Shown piece after piece: positions 36,934-46,098 of a DNA stretch of 64,000 nucleotides. The stretch spans positions 1,302,001-1,366,000 of the forward strand of contig NZ_QEQL01000001.1 in assembly GCF_003097135.1 (NCBI RefSeq). Direction: 5' to 3'. A model generated the notes under the pieces. That model was not told the DNA's origin. It did not search any database and saw only the letters and a list, made by a program, of their open reading frames with translations. Position 1 is the stretch's first letter. Every line of letters starts with the position of its first letter. The position numbers were made by a program, and so were the translations under genes. The DNA is from Pseudomonas sp. URIL14HWK12:I12 (lineage in GTDB: Bacteria; Pseudomonadota; Gammaproteobacteria; Pseudomonadales; Pseudomonadaceae).

Positions 36934-37671
36934 ATGCCCGATCTTGCCTTTCTTGCCGACGTCATGATGCGGCTGCTGGCGGCGCTGCCCACCACGCTTG
37001 CCTTGTTCGGCCTGTCACTGCTGTTTGGCATTCTGCTGGCGCTGCTGGTCGTCACGCTCAGGGTCAGCCAGCGGCCATGGCTAAGCCTGCCGGCGCGGGG
37101 CTATATCGCCCTGTTTCGTGGCACGCCGCTGTTGGTGCAGATGTTTTTGATCTACTACGGGCTGGGCCAGCTGCCAGCGGTGCGCGAAAGCTTTGCCTGG
37201 CCGCTATTGCGCTCGCCATTCGGTTGCGCAGTGTTGTCGTTGGCGCTGTGCACCGCCGCCTATACCGCCGAGATCATCCGTGGCGGCCTGCTCGCAGTGC
37301 CCCGCGGCCAGGTCGAGGCTGCGCTGGCGGTGGGCATGACACGCTGGCAGGTGCTGCGCAGCGTGATCGCCCCGGTCACGCTGCGCCAGGCCCTGCCGGC
37401 CTACTCCACCGAGGCGATCCTGCTGGTCAAGTCCACCGCCCTGGCCAGCCTGGTAACCGTCTGGGATGTCACCGGGGTTGCCCAGCAGATCATCCAGCGC
37501 ACCTACCGGACCATGGAGGTGTTCGCCTGCGCTGCGGCCATCTACCTGGTGCTCAATTTCCTGCTGGTGCGCGCCGTGGCCTGGCTCGAACGCAAGCTGG
37601 CGCCGCCCCTTCGCGTGCCGCCGGCTGCGCAGGCCAGCAGCACCACTGCCCAACCTTCCGCCGATCTGTGA
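36934..37671 (+). CDS. Polar-amino-acid ABC permease (HisM-like)
   Basis: A 245-residue partner permease with ARGYIALFRGTPLLVQMFLIYYG, AYTAEIIRGGLLAVP and the EAA loop QVEAALAVGMTRWQVLR. Together with the upstream HisQ-like protein it forms the membrane channel. The last 30 residues are a proline/alanine-rich tail beyond the final span, which is longer than usual for the family. Confidence 0.84.
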   Translation: MPDLAFLADVMMRLLAALPTTLALFGLSLLFGILLALLVVTLRVSQRPWLSLPARGYIALFRGTPLLVQMFLIYYGLGQLPAVRESFAWPLLRSPFGCAVLSLALCTAAYTAEIIRGGLLAVPRGQVEAALAVGMTRWQVLRSVIAPVTLRQALPAYSTEAILLVKSTALASLVTVWDVTGVAQQIIQRTYRTMEVFACAAAIYLVLNFLLVRAVAWLERKLAPPLRVPPAAQASSTTAQPSADL

Positions 37672-37686
37672 TGCCTTGGAGCCTTT

Positions 37687-38478
37687 ATGAGTCAGCAAGC
37701 CGCCGCGACGCTCGCCGTCAACGACATCCGCAAGGCCTTCGGCAGCCTGGAGGTGCTCAAGGGCCTCTCGCTCGAAGCGCATTCGGGCGACGTTATTTCA
37801 ATCCTCGGCGCCAGTGGTTCGGGCAAGAGCACCTTTTTGCGCTGCACCAACCTGCTGGAGATGCCCGATCAGGGCAGCATCCGCCTGGAAGGCCAGGCCA
37901 TCGGCCTGCAACGTGGCCGTGACGGTACGCTCAAAGCCAGCGACCAGCGGCAGGTGGAATGGCTGCGCACTCGCTTGGGCATGGTGTTTCAAAGCTTCAA
38001 CCTGTGGTCGCACCGCAGCGTGCTGCAAAACGTCATGGAGGGGCCCCTGCGAGTGCTCAAGCGTTCGCCGGCCGAAAGCCGTGAGCAGGCTGAGCGCCTG
38101 TTGCAGCGAGTGGGGCTGTATGAGCGGCGCGACTATTACCCTGCACATCTGTCGGGCGGCCAGCAGCAGCGCGTTGCGATCGCGCGCGCGCTGGCCATGG
38201 AGCCCGGCGCGCTGTTGTTCGATGAGCCCACCTCGGCGCTCGACCCTGAGCTGGTCGGCGAGGTGCTCAAGGTGATGCGCTCGCTGGCCGATGAAGGGAT
38301 GACCATGCTGGTAGTGACTCACGAAATGGGCTTCGCCCGGCACGTCTCCAACCGAGTGGTGTTCATGCACCAAGGGCAGATCGACGCCCAAGGCACGCCG
38401 GACGAACTCTTCGAGGGCCTGCCCACTGAACGATTTCGCCAATTCGTCTCCAGCCACCAACTGCGGAGCGGTGAGTGA
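37687..38478 (+). CDS. Polar-amino-acid ABC ATPase (HisP-like)
   Basis: A 263-residue HisP-type ATPase. Walker A is [10 protein letters not shown]-loop [16 protein letters not shown], signature [15 protein letters not shown], Walker [15 protein letters not shown] and switch [11 protein letters not shown]. The inserted segment [16 protein letters not shown] before the Q-loop is typical for histidine and basic amino acid importers. Its stop overlaps the start of the lyase-like gene (TGATG). Confidence 0.87.
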   Translation: MSQQAAATLAVNDIRKAFGSLEVLKGLSLEAHSGDVISILGASGSGKSTFLRCTNLLEMPDQGSIRLEGQAIGLQRGRDGTLKASDQRQVEWLRTRLGMVFQSFNLWSHRSVLQNVMEGPLRVLKRSPAESREQAERLLQRVGLYERRDYYPAHLSGGQQQRVAIARALAMEPGALLFDEPTSALDPELVGEVLKVMRSLADEGMTMLVVTHEMGFARHVSNRVVFMHQGQIDAQGTPDELFEGLPTERFRQFVSSHQLRSGE

Positions 38479-39998
38479 TGCCCATGACCCAAGCCTCCCC
38501 ACCCCTGCTGTCGGCCGCCACTGTCGTGCGGGGCGATGTGTCCCTGAACTGGCGCGAGGTTGTCCTGGTGGCTCGCGACGGCGCAACGCTCGAACTGAGC
38601 GAGCAGACCTGGCAGCGTATCGAGAACGCACGGGCGATCGTCGATGGCCTGGTGGCTCGGGGCGAACGCGCCTACGGCATCAGCACGGGCCTGGGCGCCT
38701 TGTGCGACGTGCTGCTTGAAGGCCCGCAACTGGCTTCGCTGTCGCGCAATACCCTGCTCAGCCACGCCTGCGGCGTCGGCGAACCGCTCAGCGATGAGCA
38801 GACCCGAGCGATCATTTGCGTGGCGATCAACAACTACGCCCACGGTTTCTCGGGCATCAGCCCCGGGGTGGTTCGCGCATTGCTGGCGTTGCTCAACCTG
38901 GGCATCACCCCCCTGGTGCCACGCGACGGCTCGGTTGGCTACCTCACCCACATGGCACACGTGGGCGTTGCGCTGCTGGGGCTGGGCGAAGTGCGCTGGG
39001 GCGGGCGCATCCTCAGCGCCAGTGATGCGCTGCAGACCGCGCAGCTACCGCCCCTCGTGCTGGGCGCCAAGGACGGGCTCAGCCTGGTCAACGGCACCCC
39101 ATGCATGACCGGGCTGACCTGCCTGGCCCTGGCCGACGCCTGCAACCTCGTGGAATGGGCCGATTGCATTGGCGCGATGAGCTTCGAGGCACTCGGCGGC
39201 CAGATCGACGCCTTCGACGCGCAGGTGCTGGCGCTCAAGCCGCACCCGGGCATGCAGAAGGTGGGCGACAACCTGCGCGCGCTGCTGGCCAACAGCGAAG
39301 TGGTGGCCGGCTTCAAAGGCATACGCACTCAGGATGCCCTCAGCATCCGCTCCATTCCCCAAGTGCACGGCGCTTGCCGCGACCAGCTCGAGCATGCCTG
39401 GCGACAGGTCGATCTGGAGCTGGGGAGCGCAACCGACAACCCGCTGGTGCTGAGTACGCCGGAGGGCTACCGGGTGGTGTCCCAGGCCAACCCCCACGGC
39501 GAATCGGTGGCCATGGCCGCCGATCTGCTGGCCATCGCCATGGTAGAGCTCGGTGGCATTGCCGAGCGCCGGCTGGACCGCCTGGTCAACCCCCTCGTTA
39601 GCGGCTTGCCGCCTTTTCTGGTGGCGCACCCTGGGGTGAACTCCGGGATGATGATCGCGCAGTACGTGGCCGCTTCCCATGCTGGGCAGAATCGCCAGCT
39701 CGCACAGCCAGCGGTGGTCGACAACTTCGTTACTTCTGCCCTGCAGGAAGACCACCTGAGCATGGGCACGGGCGCTGCGCTCAAACTGATGCAGGTGATC
39801 GAAAACACCACCCGCATTCTGGCCATCGAGTACCTGCTGGCGGCGCAAGCATTCGAATTTCTGAAGGCACGCCGGTTTGGCGACGGCACAGCGCAGGCGT
39901 GGCAGCGCTTGCGGGCGGTGGTGCCGCCTTATGAACAGGACCGCTGGCTGGCACCGGACATCTCCATGGCGGTGGAGGTGCTACGCGGGCGGGCGTAG
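38478..39998 (+). CDS. Histidine ammonia-lyase homologue lacking the MIO triad
   Basis: A 506-residue protein that aligns along its length with HutH. Retained landmarks are AYGISTGLGALCD, LLSHACGVGEPL, LVNGTPCMTG, SIRSIPQVHGACRDQL, TDNPLVLS, the VNSGMMIAQYVAA segment and LQEDHLSMG. The region that in HutH reads GSVG-ASGDLAPLA-HM is here GSVG-YLT-HM (residues 151-159), so the Ala-Ser-Gly that cyclises to the MIO electrophile is missing with about six residues deleted. The tyrosine normally before SLR and the phenylalanine in the SGGNFH segment are also replaced (ALSIR, QANPH). It is therefore unlikely to be an ordinary histidine ammonia-lyase. It may be a pseudoenzyme, a subunit or an enzyme with different chemistry. 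Confidence 0.85.
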   Translation: MPMTQASPPLLSAATVVRGDVSLNWREVVLVARDGATLELSEQTWQRIENARAIVDGLVARGERAYGISTGLGALCDVLLEGPQLASLSRNTLLSHACGVGEPLSDEQTRAIICVAINNYAHGFSGISPGVVRALLALLNLGITPLVPRDGSVGYLTHMAHVGVALLGLGEVRWGGRILSASDALQTAQLPPLVLGAKDGLSLVNGTPCMTGLTCLALADACNLVEWADCIGAMSFEALGGQIDAFDAQVLALKPHPGMQKVGDNLRALLANSEVVAGFKGIRTQDALSIRSIPQVHGACRDQLEHAWRQVDLELGSATDNPLVLSTPEGYRVVSQANPHGESVAMAADLLAIAMVELGGIAERRLDRLVNPLVSGLPPFLVAHPGVNSGMMIAQYVAASHAGQNRQLAQPAVVDNFVTSALQEDHLSMGTGAALKLMQVIENTTRILAIEYLLAAQAFEFLKARRFGDGTAQAWQRLRAVVPPYEQDRWLAPDISMAVEVLRGRA

Positions 39999-40019
39999 CT
40001 TGCTTCGGCTACCGCTTGG

Positions 40020-40502
40020 TTATCTTTCCGAGCCGGCAGCACTGAGGCTGCCGCGGGCATAGTAATTATCAAACTCGCCACTTTCGACCAAGACGAACCC
40101 ATGGCGAAGGTAGAACCGGTTCGAGGCGCTTTCTTTGAGAGCGCCAACCCTGAGCATGCGTGCGGCCCGATCCGCCTCCTTGAAAATCGTCATGAGCACG
40201 GCGGTGCCTATCCCCGCGCCCTGAGCGCTGGGTATCACGTACAGGTGATCGAGCAACAAGTGTGTTTGCACGTCCTTCACTACCACGAAACCCACCCACT
40301 CGCCTGATACCTCTATCCGGCGTGTACATCGGGCGTCAAAGCCGCTGACGAACCGTTCGCGGGCCCGATCAGGATCAAACCGCCCCACCCGCTCCAGGCT
40401 CTCGCGCATGGCCTGGATTCTGATAGCGACCAGCGCCTCCAGGTCCAGATCAGAGGCCGGGCGCAAAACGACGACAGGCGTTTGGTCAAGGGACGTTGGC
40501 AC
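40020..40502 (-). CDS. GNAT-family N-acetyltransferase
   Basis: A 160-residue acetyltransferase. The acetyl-CoA pyrophosphate loop is in VIPSAQGAGIGTAVL, with DLDLEALVAIRIQAMRESLE at the N-terminus and NRFYLRHGFV near the end. A GTG start at 40502 is chosen because GGAG stands 8 bases upstream; a GTG at 40511 would place the GGAG at the start codon. The substrate is unknown. It is convergent with the lyase-like gene. Confidence 0.72.
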   Translation of the reverse strand: MPTSLDQTPVVVLRPASDLDLEALVAIRIQAMRESLERVGRFDPDRARERFVSGFDARCTRRIEVSGEWVGFVVVKDVQTHLLLDHLYVIPSAQGAGIGTAVLMTIFKEADRAARMLRVGALKESASNRFYLRHGFVLVESGEFDNYYARGSLSAAGSER

Positions 40503-40704
40503 AACGAGCACTCCAGCGATGGCGGATGTTTTCAGTCAATGACGTGAGCAGCCTGAACGGCTTCAGCGCCGTGGTCAAAAAAAGCATTCGCCATTGGTCG
40601 GCCACTTCTGTAAAGCCGCAGCCGCTCTTCCAGAGAATTTCGAACCTGCCGATAACATCCAAAACGCTCAACGAGCGCCCAGATGTAATCGTCGGAGCTT
40701 CACC

Positions 40705-42330
40705 ATGAACCTGCGTTCACTCAATATCGCGCCACGCGCTGCCTTGTGTTTCGGCTTGATCACGATGCTGGTGATCGCCCTGGGCGGCTTCGCCTATGTC
40801 CAGCTGGGCAAGCTTCGCACCACTGAACAAGACATCGAAAAAAATTGGCTGGTGAGCGTGCAGACCGCCGATGACATCCAGATCGCGCTGCTCAGCGCCC
40901 GCTTGGAAAGCATTCGGCTGTTGGCGACCTCAAACCCTGAAGAGCAGGCAGTCGCTTTGAAGCAACTGGACACAGCCAAGCAGGCACTCAACGAACGTAC
41001 CGATTTCTACCGCAAAAATCTGATTTCAGACCCTCAAGAGGGCGCCCAATTCGAGGCTGCGGCCACCTTGATGGACAGCTATCTGCAGGGGCTGCAAAAA
41101 ATCGTCGAGCTCAATGCCACTCAACATGAGCAGGCCGTGACCTTTGCCAACACCGAACAGCGTGATCGAGCTGCCAACTACCAGGTCAAGCTGACCGCAC
41201 TGCGCCAGCACAATACAGACGGCGCCGCCGCCGCAGGCATTACTGCAACTGAAGTGTATGCCCACAGCATCACGATCGTTGACGGGGTGGTTTTCATCGC
41301 GCTGGCGCTGACATTGTTGCTGGCCACCCTGCTGACCCGCAGCATCGTTCAGCCGATCGGCGCATCGTTGAAAATGGCCGAGGAAATCGCGGCCGGCGAC
41401 TTGCGCTTGAGCCTGCAGGTCAAGGGCAACGATGAGTCGGCCCGCCTGATGCGCGCCCTCAATACCATGCAAGGCAACTTGCGCAGCACCATCGGGCAGA
41501 TCTCCGACGCCTCCGCGCAGCTCAGTTCCGCTGCTGTGGAGATGACGACTATCACCGAAAGCGCCAACCGCACCTTGCAGCAGCAGAACAGCGAGATCGA
41601 GCAGGCGGCCACGGCCGTCAACCAGATGAGCGCGGCTGTCGACGAAGTGGCGCGCAACGCCACTTCTACCTCCGAAGCCGCCAAGGACTCGACCCGCGCC
41701 GCGACCACTGGCAATCAGAAGGTCGGCGAAACCCTGCACGCGATGCGCAGCCTTACCGACCGGGTGGAAGTGACCTCCGAACAGGTTCAGGGGTTGGCCG
41801 ACCAGGTCCAGGACATCAGCAAGGTGCTGGGGGTTATCCGCACCATTGCAGAACAGACCAACCTGCTGGCCCTGAACGCTGCGATCGAAGCGGCTCGCGC
41901 CGGCGAGCAGGGCCGCGGCTTTGCGGTGGTGGCCGACGAAGTACGTGCACTGGCCCATCGCACGCAGATTTCTACCCAAGAGATCGACAAAATGATATCC
42001 AACATCCAGGCGGGCACGTCGCAGGTGGTGGACTCGATGAAGAGCAGCACCGCTGAGGTGCACAACACCCAGCGCACGGCCGATGAGGCCGGGGCGTCGC
42101 TTCAGGCGATCGCTGACTCGGTGCAACTGATCGATGACCGCAACCACCAGATCGCTACTGCTTCGGAAGAGCAGGCGCATGTTGCCCGGGAAGTGGATCG
42201 TGCGCTGGTGAGCATTCGCAACCTGGCCCTGCAGAGCAGCGAAGGTACTCAACAAACGCTGGTGGCCAGCAACGAGCTGTCGCAGCTGGCGGTAAACCTC
42301 AACCAGATGGTGACCCGCTTCAAGACCTGA
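40705..42330 (+). CDS. Methyl-accepting chemotaxis protein, 4HB-type sensor
   Basis: A 541-residue transmembrane chemoreceptor. TM1 is at about residues 12-32, a roughly 155-residue periplasmic helical bundle (4HB-MCP size) follows, TM2 is at about 192-214, then HAMP (SIVQPIGASLKMAEEIAAGD) and a signalling domain with the conserved hairpin tip around [16 protein letters not shown]. The ATG at 40705 follows CGGAGC. Its neighbours import amino acids on both sides, so an amino acid or amine attractant is plausible, but the ligand cannot be read from the sequence. Confidence 0.85.
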   Translation: MNLRSLNIAPRAALCFGLITMLVIALGGFAYVQLGKLRTTEQDIEKNWLVSVQTADDIQIALLSARLESIRLLATSNPEEQAVALKQLDTAKQALNERTDFYRKNLISDPQEGAQFEAAATLMDSYLQGLQKIVELNATQHEQAVTFANTEQRDRAANYQVKLTALRQHNTDGAAAAGITATEVYAHSITIVDGVVFIALALTLLLATLLTRSIVQPIGASLKMAEEIAAGDLRLSLQVKGNDESARLMRALNTMQGNLRSTIGQISDASAQLSSAAVEMTTITESANRTLQQQNSEIEQAATAVNQMSAAVDEVARNATSTSEAAKDSTRAATTGNQKVGETLHAMRSLTDRVEVTSEQVQGLADQVQDISKVLGVIRTIAEQTNLLALNAAIEAARAGEQGRGFAVVADEVRALAHRTQISTQEIDKMISNIQAGTSQVVDSMKSSTAEVHNTQRTADEAGASLQAIADSVQLIDDRNHQIATASEEQAHVAREVDRALVSIRNLALQSSEGTQQTLVASNELSQLAVNLNQMVTRFKT

Positions 42331-42334
42331 CGGC

Positions 42335-43249
42335 TCAGCGTGCCAGGTGGCGCTGTACGGCTTTGAGGTCTTTGGCGAGCTGAATGCGCATGGTGGCCAT
42401 CAACTTGCGCGCGTTGTCTGCAAGTGGCCGCCCAGGGCGGAACAGCATCAGGCTGGTGAAGTTTACCGGCAGCTCGAAAGGCCGAACCACCAGGCCGCGG
42501 TCGATGAAGTCGACCACGGCAAGCGGGTTGACGAAGCCCACGCCGATGCCGCGCAACGCCATCTCGCAAAGGGTGTGGGCGTAAGCGGTTTCCACCCGGG
42601 TGTTGAGCCTGACACCCCGCGCCTCCAGGGCCATTTCAAGGCGCCTTCGGCTGCTGTCTTCGGGGTTGAGCGCTAGAAAATCGAACTCACTCAGCGCCTG
42701 CGCAGTAATCACCTTGTGCTGGGCCAGCGGGTGCAAGGCCGGCATGGCGATCACCCCAGGCATGTCGAGAAAGGGCGAGTGCTCAAGCCCCATTACCGGC
42801 ATCTCATCGGCCATCAGGCCGAAATCGCAGTGCCCGGCTGATACCTCTTGATGCACTTCGCGCGAGCTCAACACCCGCAATGAGATTCGGACATCGCGCT
42901 GCGCCAGGTCGAAGGCGGCCAGTGCCCGTGGCATGAACGCGTTACCAATTGCTGGATGGGCGGCGATCGCCAAGCTCCCCGTACCGAACTGCTTCAGGCT
43001 CTTGATGCGATGTTCAATGGCGTCCATGCCCACGAAATGCTTGTCTACATCGACCATCAGGGCATGGGCCTCCTGGGTCGGCACCAAGCGCCCGCGAACG
43101 CGCAGGAACAACGCCAAACCAGCGCTGGTTTCAAGTTTTCGGATTGCCTGGCTTACCGCCGGCTGGGAGATACCCAGCACGTTGGCAGCCTTACTGGTGC
43201 TGCCCGCGTTCATGACCACCCGAAACACTTCGATATCACGCATGCCCAT
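42335..43249 (-). CDS. LysR-family regulator divergent from the C-S lyase
   Basis: A 304-residue LysR-type regulator. The HTH has SKAANVLGISQPAVSQAIRKLE, and the effector domain has LLALIL-free but typical segments such as HPLAQHKVITAQALSEFDF. The ATG at 43249 (MGMRDIEVF) follows AGG; longer upstream frame rejected. It is related to OccR/NocR-type regulators. It faces the cystathionine-beta-lyase-like gene with about 108 bases between starts, so it probably controls that gene and the following importer. Confidence 0.8.
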   Translation of the reverse strand: MGMRDIEVFRVVMNAGSTSKAANVLGISQPAVSQAIRKLETSAGLALFLRVRGRLVPTQEAHALMVDVDKHFVGMDAIEHRIKSLKQFGTGSLAIAAHPAIGNAFMPRALAAFDLAQRDVRISLRVLSSREVHQEVSAGHCDFGLMADEMPVMGLEHSPFLDMPGVIAMPALHPLAQHKVITAQALSEFDFLALNPEDSSRRRLEMALEARGVRLNTRVETAYAHTLCEMALRGIGVGFVNPLAVVDFIDRGLVVRPFELPVNFTSLMLFRPGRPLADNARKLMATMRIQLAKDLKAVQRHLAR

Positions 43250-43258
43250 CGCAGACCT

Positions 43259-43273
43259 ATAACCTCTACTTAT
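43259..43273. promoter_or_regulatory. ATAA-N7-TTAT dyad, possible LysR box
   Basis: An interrupted palindrome of the T-N11-A type lies 10 bases from the regulator's own start and about 85 bases upstream of the divergent lyase gene, a usual place for a LysR recognition site. Confidence 0.4.
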
Positions 43274-43357
43274 CGAGTTAATAATCCTAAAGCTAGCCAG
43301 GGTTCTGTGGCCACACAACAATGAGGCCATCGATATGCACAGGACCAAGGCCCCTTC

Positions 43358-44509
43358 ATGAAAATCACAGACCCTGCCGGCAACCCCTATGCGAGCTTAT
43401 CTACGTCGGTGTGGCGCGGTTCCACGGTGGTGTTCGACAGTTTCGAAGACTTCGTGGGCCGCAAGAGCCGGCAACCCGATGGGTACAGCTATGGCCTGAC
43501 CGGCACACCCACTGCGCGCGGCCTCGAGGGCCACATTGCCGCCCTTGAAGGTGCCCGACATTGCGTGGTGATGCCGTCTGGGGCCAGCGCACTGATTACT
43601 ACGGTACTGGCGTTCGTACGCGGCGGTGACCACCTGCTGATCTCCGAATCCTGCTATGGCTCGCTGAAAACCTTCGGCCGCCAGTGGCTGGCGAACATGG
43701 GGGTGGACGTGGAGTTCTACCCGCCCACCATCGACGCCGGCATCGACGCATTGATTCGCCCCAACACCAAAATGATCTGCATGGAAGCACCCGGTACGGT
43801 GACCATGGAAATGCAAGACATCGACGCTATCACCGCCATCGCCAGGCGCCGCAGAGTGCTGACAATGATGGACAACACCTGGGCCAGCCCACTGTTCTTC
43901 AAAGCGCTCGATCACGGCGTGGATTTCGTGGTACAGGCGGCCACCAAGTACTTCGGCGGCCATTCCGACTTGCTGATGGGCTGCGTCAGCCTCAATGATT
44001 TCGAGCACTACAGCGTGCTGCGTGAAACCCAAAGCATTTTTGGCCAGGCCACCAGCCCTGAAGACTGCTTCCTGGTCGAGCGTGGCCTGCAAACCTACGA
44101 GCTGCGCCTGCGCGAGCAGAGCCGCAAGGCGCTGAACGTGGCCCGCTGGCTAGAGCAACAGCCGCAGGTCGCCCAGGTGATGTTTCCGGCCCTGGAGAGC
44201 GACCCCGGCCACCGCCTCTGGCGTGAGCAGTTCCAGGGCAGCGGGTGCCTGCTTTCGATCGTTCTGCAAACGCCACCGCATGAGGCCAGCTTCAGCGCCT
44301 TCTTCAATACGCTGCAGCACTTCCCCATCGGCGCCAGCTGGGGCGGCACCCACAGCCTGATTGCCTACTACCCGGCCGAACAACAGACCGCGCGGCTGTA
44401 TTCGCCCACTGATCAGCCCGTCGTACGGCTGTCCATCGGCCTGGAGAACGAAAGCCTGCTTATCCAGGACCTTTCCAACGCCCTTCAGGCCTTCGGCCGC
44501 ACCTTGTAA
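43358..44509 (+). CDS. Cystathionine beta-lyase-like PLP enzyme
   Basis: A 383-residue Cys/Met-metabolism PLP enzyme. The Schiff-base lysine is in QAATKYFGGHSD, the PLP-phosphate site in VVMPSGASALITTVL, the ring-stacking YSYGLTGTPTAR, and the MEAPGTVTMEMQD and MMDNTWASPLFF segments are all characteristic of the MetC branch. It would cleave C-S bonds in cystathionine, cystine or similar compounds to give pyruvate, ammonia and a thiol. With the cystine-type importer 110 bases downstream it forms an uptake-and-cleavage unit. Confidence 0.84.
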   Translation: MKITDPAGNPYASLSTSVWRGSTVVFDSFEDFVGRKSRQPDGYSYGLTGTPTARGLEGHIAALEGARHCVVMPSGASALITTVLAFVRGGDHLLISESCYGSLKTFGRQWLANMGVDVEFYPPTIDAGIDALIRPNTKMICMEAPGTVTMEMQDIDAITAIARRRRVLTMMDNTWASPLFFKALDHGVDFVVQAATKYFGGHSDLLMGCVSLNDFEHYSVLRETQSIFGQATSPEDCFLVERGLQTYELRLREQSRKALNVARWLEQQPQVAQVMFPALESDPGHRLWREQFQGSGCLLSIVLQTPPHEASFSAFFNTLQHFPIGASWGGTHSLIAYYPAEQQTARLYSPTDQPVVRLSIGLENESLLIQDLSNALQAFGRTL

Positions 44510-44618
44510 AACTTTCAGGAAGCGCCGCACACAGACGGCGCCACCTTGCGCTTCAGTTCTGCCGTTCATCACGCAGGCTCGCGACGCGAGCCGCACATCG
44601 ACTAGAGGATGGATAACA

Positions 44619-45443
44619 ATGAAAGCCAACGGCATCCGTACAGCACTGGCGTTTTTCACCGCTTTCGGCCTGGCCGCTTCAGCCATGGCCCAGGACAGCT
44701 TGCAGGCGTTGCGCGAGCGCGGAGTGATCCGCATCGCCAATACCCAATCCAGCCCGCCCTGGAGCTACCTGGGCGAGGACAACCAGCCCGCCGGCTACGA
44801 CGTCGCAGTGGCCAAGGAGGTGGCCAGACGCATCGGGGTGGCCAAGGTCGAGTTCATCGCCGACAACTTTAAGAACTTCGTCGAAGGCCTGAAGGCCGAA
44901 AAGTACGATCTGGTGATGAACGACCTCACCCCCACCGCGGAACGCGAGAAGCAAGTGGACTTCGCCAGCGCCTATGGCGTGGAAGAGTTCTTCATCTTCG
45001 TGCGCGAAGACAACAACGCCATTAGCAGCATCAAAGACATGCCAGGGCGGTCCATCGGTGTGACCGCCGGTACCAGCAATGAATCCTGGGCTCGAAAGCA
45101 CATGACCACATCTGATATCCGCAGCTATGAAAACGGCGGCCTGGTGTTCAACGACCTGGGCATTGGGCGGGTCGATGCGGTGCTGTCGTCATTGTTCGGC
45201 GGGGAAAAATACAAGAAGGTGCAAAACCTCCCGATCAAGGCGGTGGGCGAGCCTTTGACCTATCAGCTGTCTGCACCCGCCATGGCCAAAGGGCAAGATG
45301 CACTTCGAGACGCCGTCAGCCAGGCGGTCGACGGGATGATCATGGACGGCACAGTGGATGCGCTGGCCAAGCAATGGATCGGGCCCAACTACCCAATGAC
45401 CAAAGGCATCGCTGCGGCCAAAGCCGAAGCAGCCGGGGAGTAA
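44619..45443 (+). CDS. Amino-acid ABC binding protein (cystine-type)
   Basis: A 274-residue family 3 binding protein with signal peptide MKANGIRTALAFFTAFGLA ending at AMA before QDSL. LRERGVIRIANTQSSPPWSYLGEDN and DLVMNDLTPTAEREKQVDF are typical of cystine, cysteine and related amino-acid binders. The ATG at 44619 is preferred over a long upstream frame that lies in the lyase gene. It pairs with one permease and one ATPase, the usual TcyABC/FliY-YecSC composition. Confidence 0.82.
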   Translation: MKANGIRTALAFFTAFGLAASAMAQDSLQALRERGVIRIANTQSSPPWSYLGEDNQPAGYDVAVAKEVARRIGVAKVEFIADNFKNFVEGLKAEKYDLVMNDLTPTAEREKQVDFASAYGVEEFFIFVREDNNAISSIKDMPGRSIGVTAGTSNESWARKHMTTSDIRSYENGGLVFNDLGIGRVDAVLSSLFGGEKYKKVQNLPIKAVGEPLTYQLSAPAMAKGQDALRDAVSQAVDGMIMDGTVDALAKQWIGPNYPMTKGIAAAKAEAAGE

Positions 45444-45447
45444 AAGC

Positions 45448-46098
45448 ATGTGGGAGTTGTTCTTGCGCGCCTTGCCAATGCTTCAGCAGGCGATTGTGAT
45501 CACGCTGGGGCTGGGCTTGAGCGCATTTATCCTGGGCAGCGTTCTGGGTATGGGGATTGCCTTGCTGCGCAACGCCAAGGTGCGCGCCCTGAAGGCCATC
45601 GCCTTTGCTTATGTGTCGATCTTCCGTGGCACACCGTTGCTGGTGCAGATTCTGCTGATCTACTTCGGGCTTCCACACTACGGCATCGTGCTGACGCCCA
45701 TCCCCTCGGCGCTGCTGGCGCTGACGTTGTTCTCGGCGGCTTACCTGAGTGAAATCTTTCGCGCCGGGATCAACTCGGTAGACCCCGGCCAATGGGAAGC
45801 GGCGCAGTCGATGAGCATGGGCTACTGGACATGCCTGCGCAGGATCATCCTGCCCCAGGCGCTGCGCATCGCACTGCCGCCCATGGGCAGCCGGTTGATC
45901 GCCCTGATCAAAGACACCTCGCTGGCTTCAACCATCACGGTCATGGAAATGACCCGTGTGGCCGAGCAGGTCGGCGCCGCCACCTTCCGCTACATGGAAA
46001 TGTTCCTGATGATCGGTGCCCTCTACTGGGTCATCAATCAGGTGCTGACTATCCTGCAAACCTGGCTCGAGGGCCGCTGGACGAGGCATATGCGATGA
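45448..46098 (+). CDS. Amino-acid ABC permease (cystine-type)
   Basis: A 216-residue permease with about five spans: AFAYVSIFRGTPLLVQILLI, AYLSEIFRAGINSV and the EAA loop QWEAAQSMSMGYWTCLRR. A single permease gene suggests a homodimeric channel. It starts 4 bases after the binding-protein stop, and its end overlaps the ATPase (ATGA). Confidence 0.84.
   Translation: MWELFLRALPMLQQAIVITLGLGLSAFILGSVLGMGIALLRNAKVRALKAIAFAYVSIFRGTPLLVQILLIYFGLPHYGIVLTPIPSALLALTLFSAAYLSEIFRAGINSVDPGQWEAAQSMSMGYWTCLRRIILPQALRIALPPMGSRLIALIKDTSLASTITVMEMTRVAEQVGAATFRYMEMFLMIGALYWVINQVLTILQTWLEGRWTRHMR

Noticed and set aside
36675..37922. 415-codon plus frame across the two HisQM-like permeases
   Set aside because: Arginine- and histidine-rich shadow in the wrong phase; both permeases are clear in other frames.
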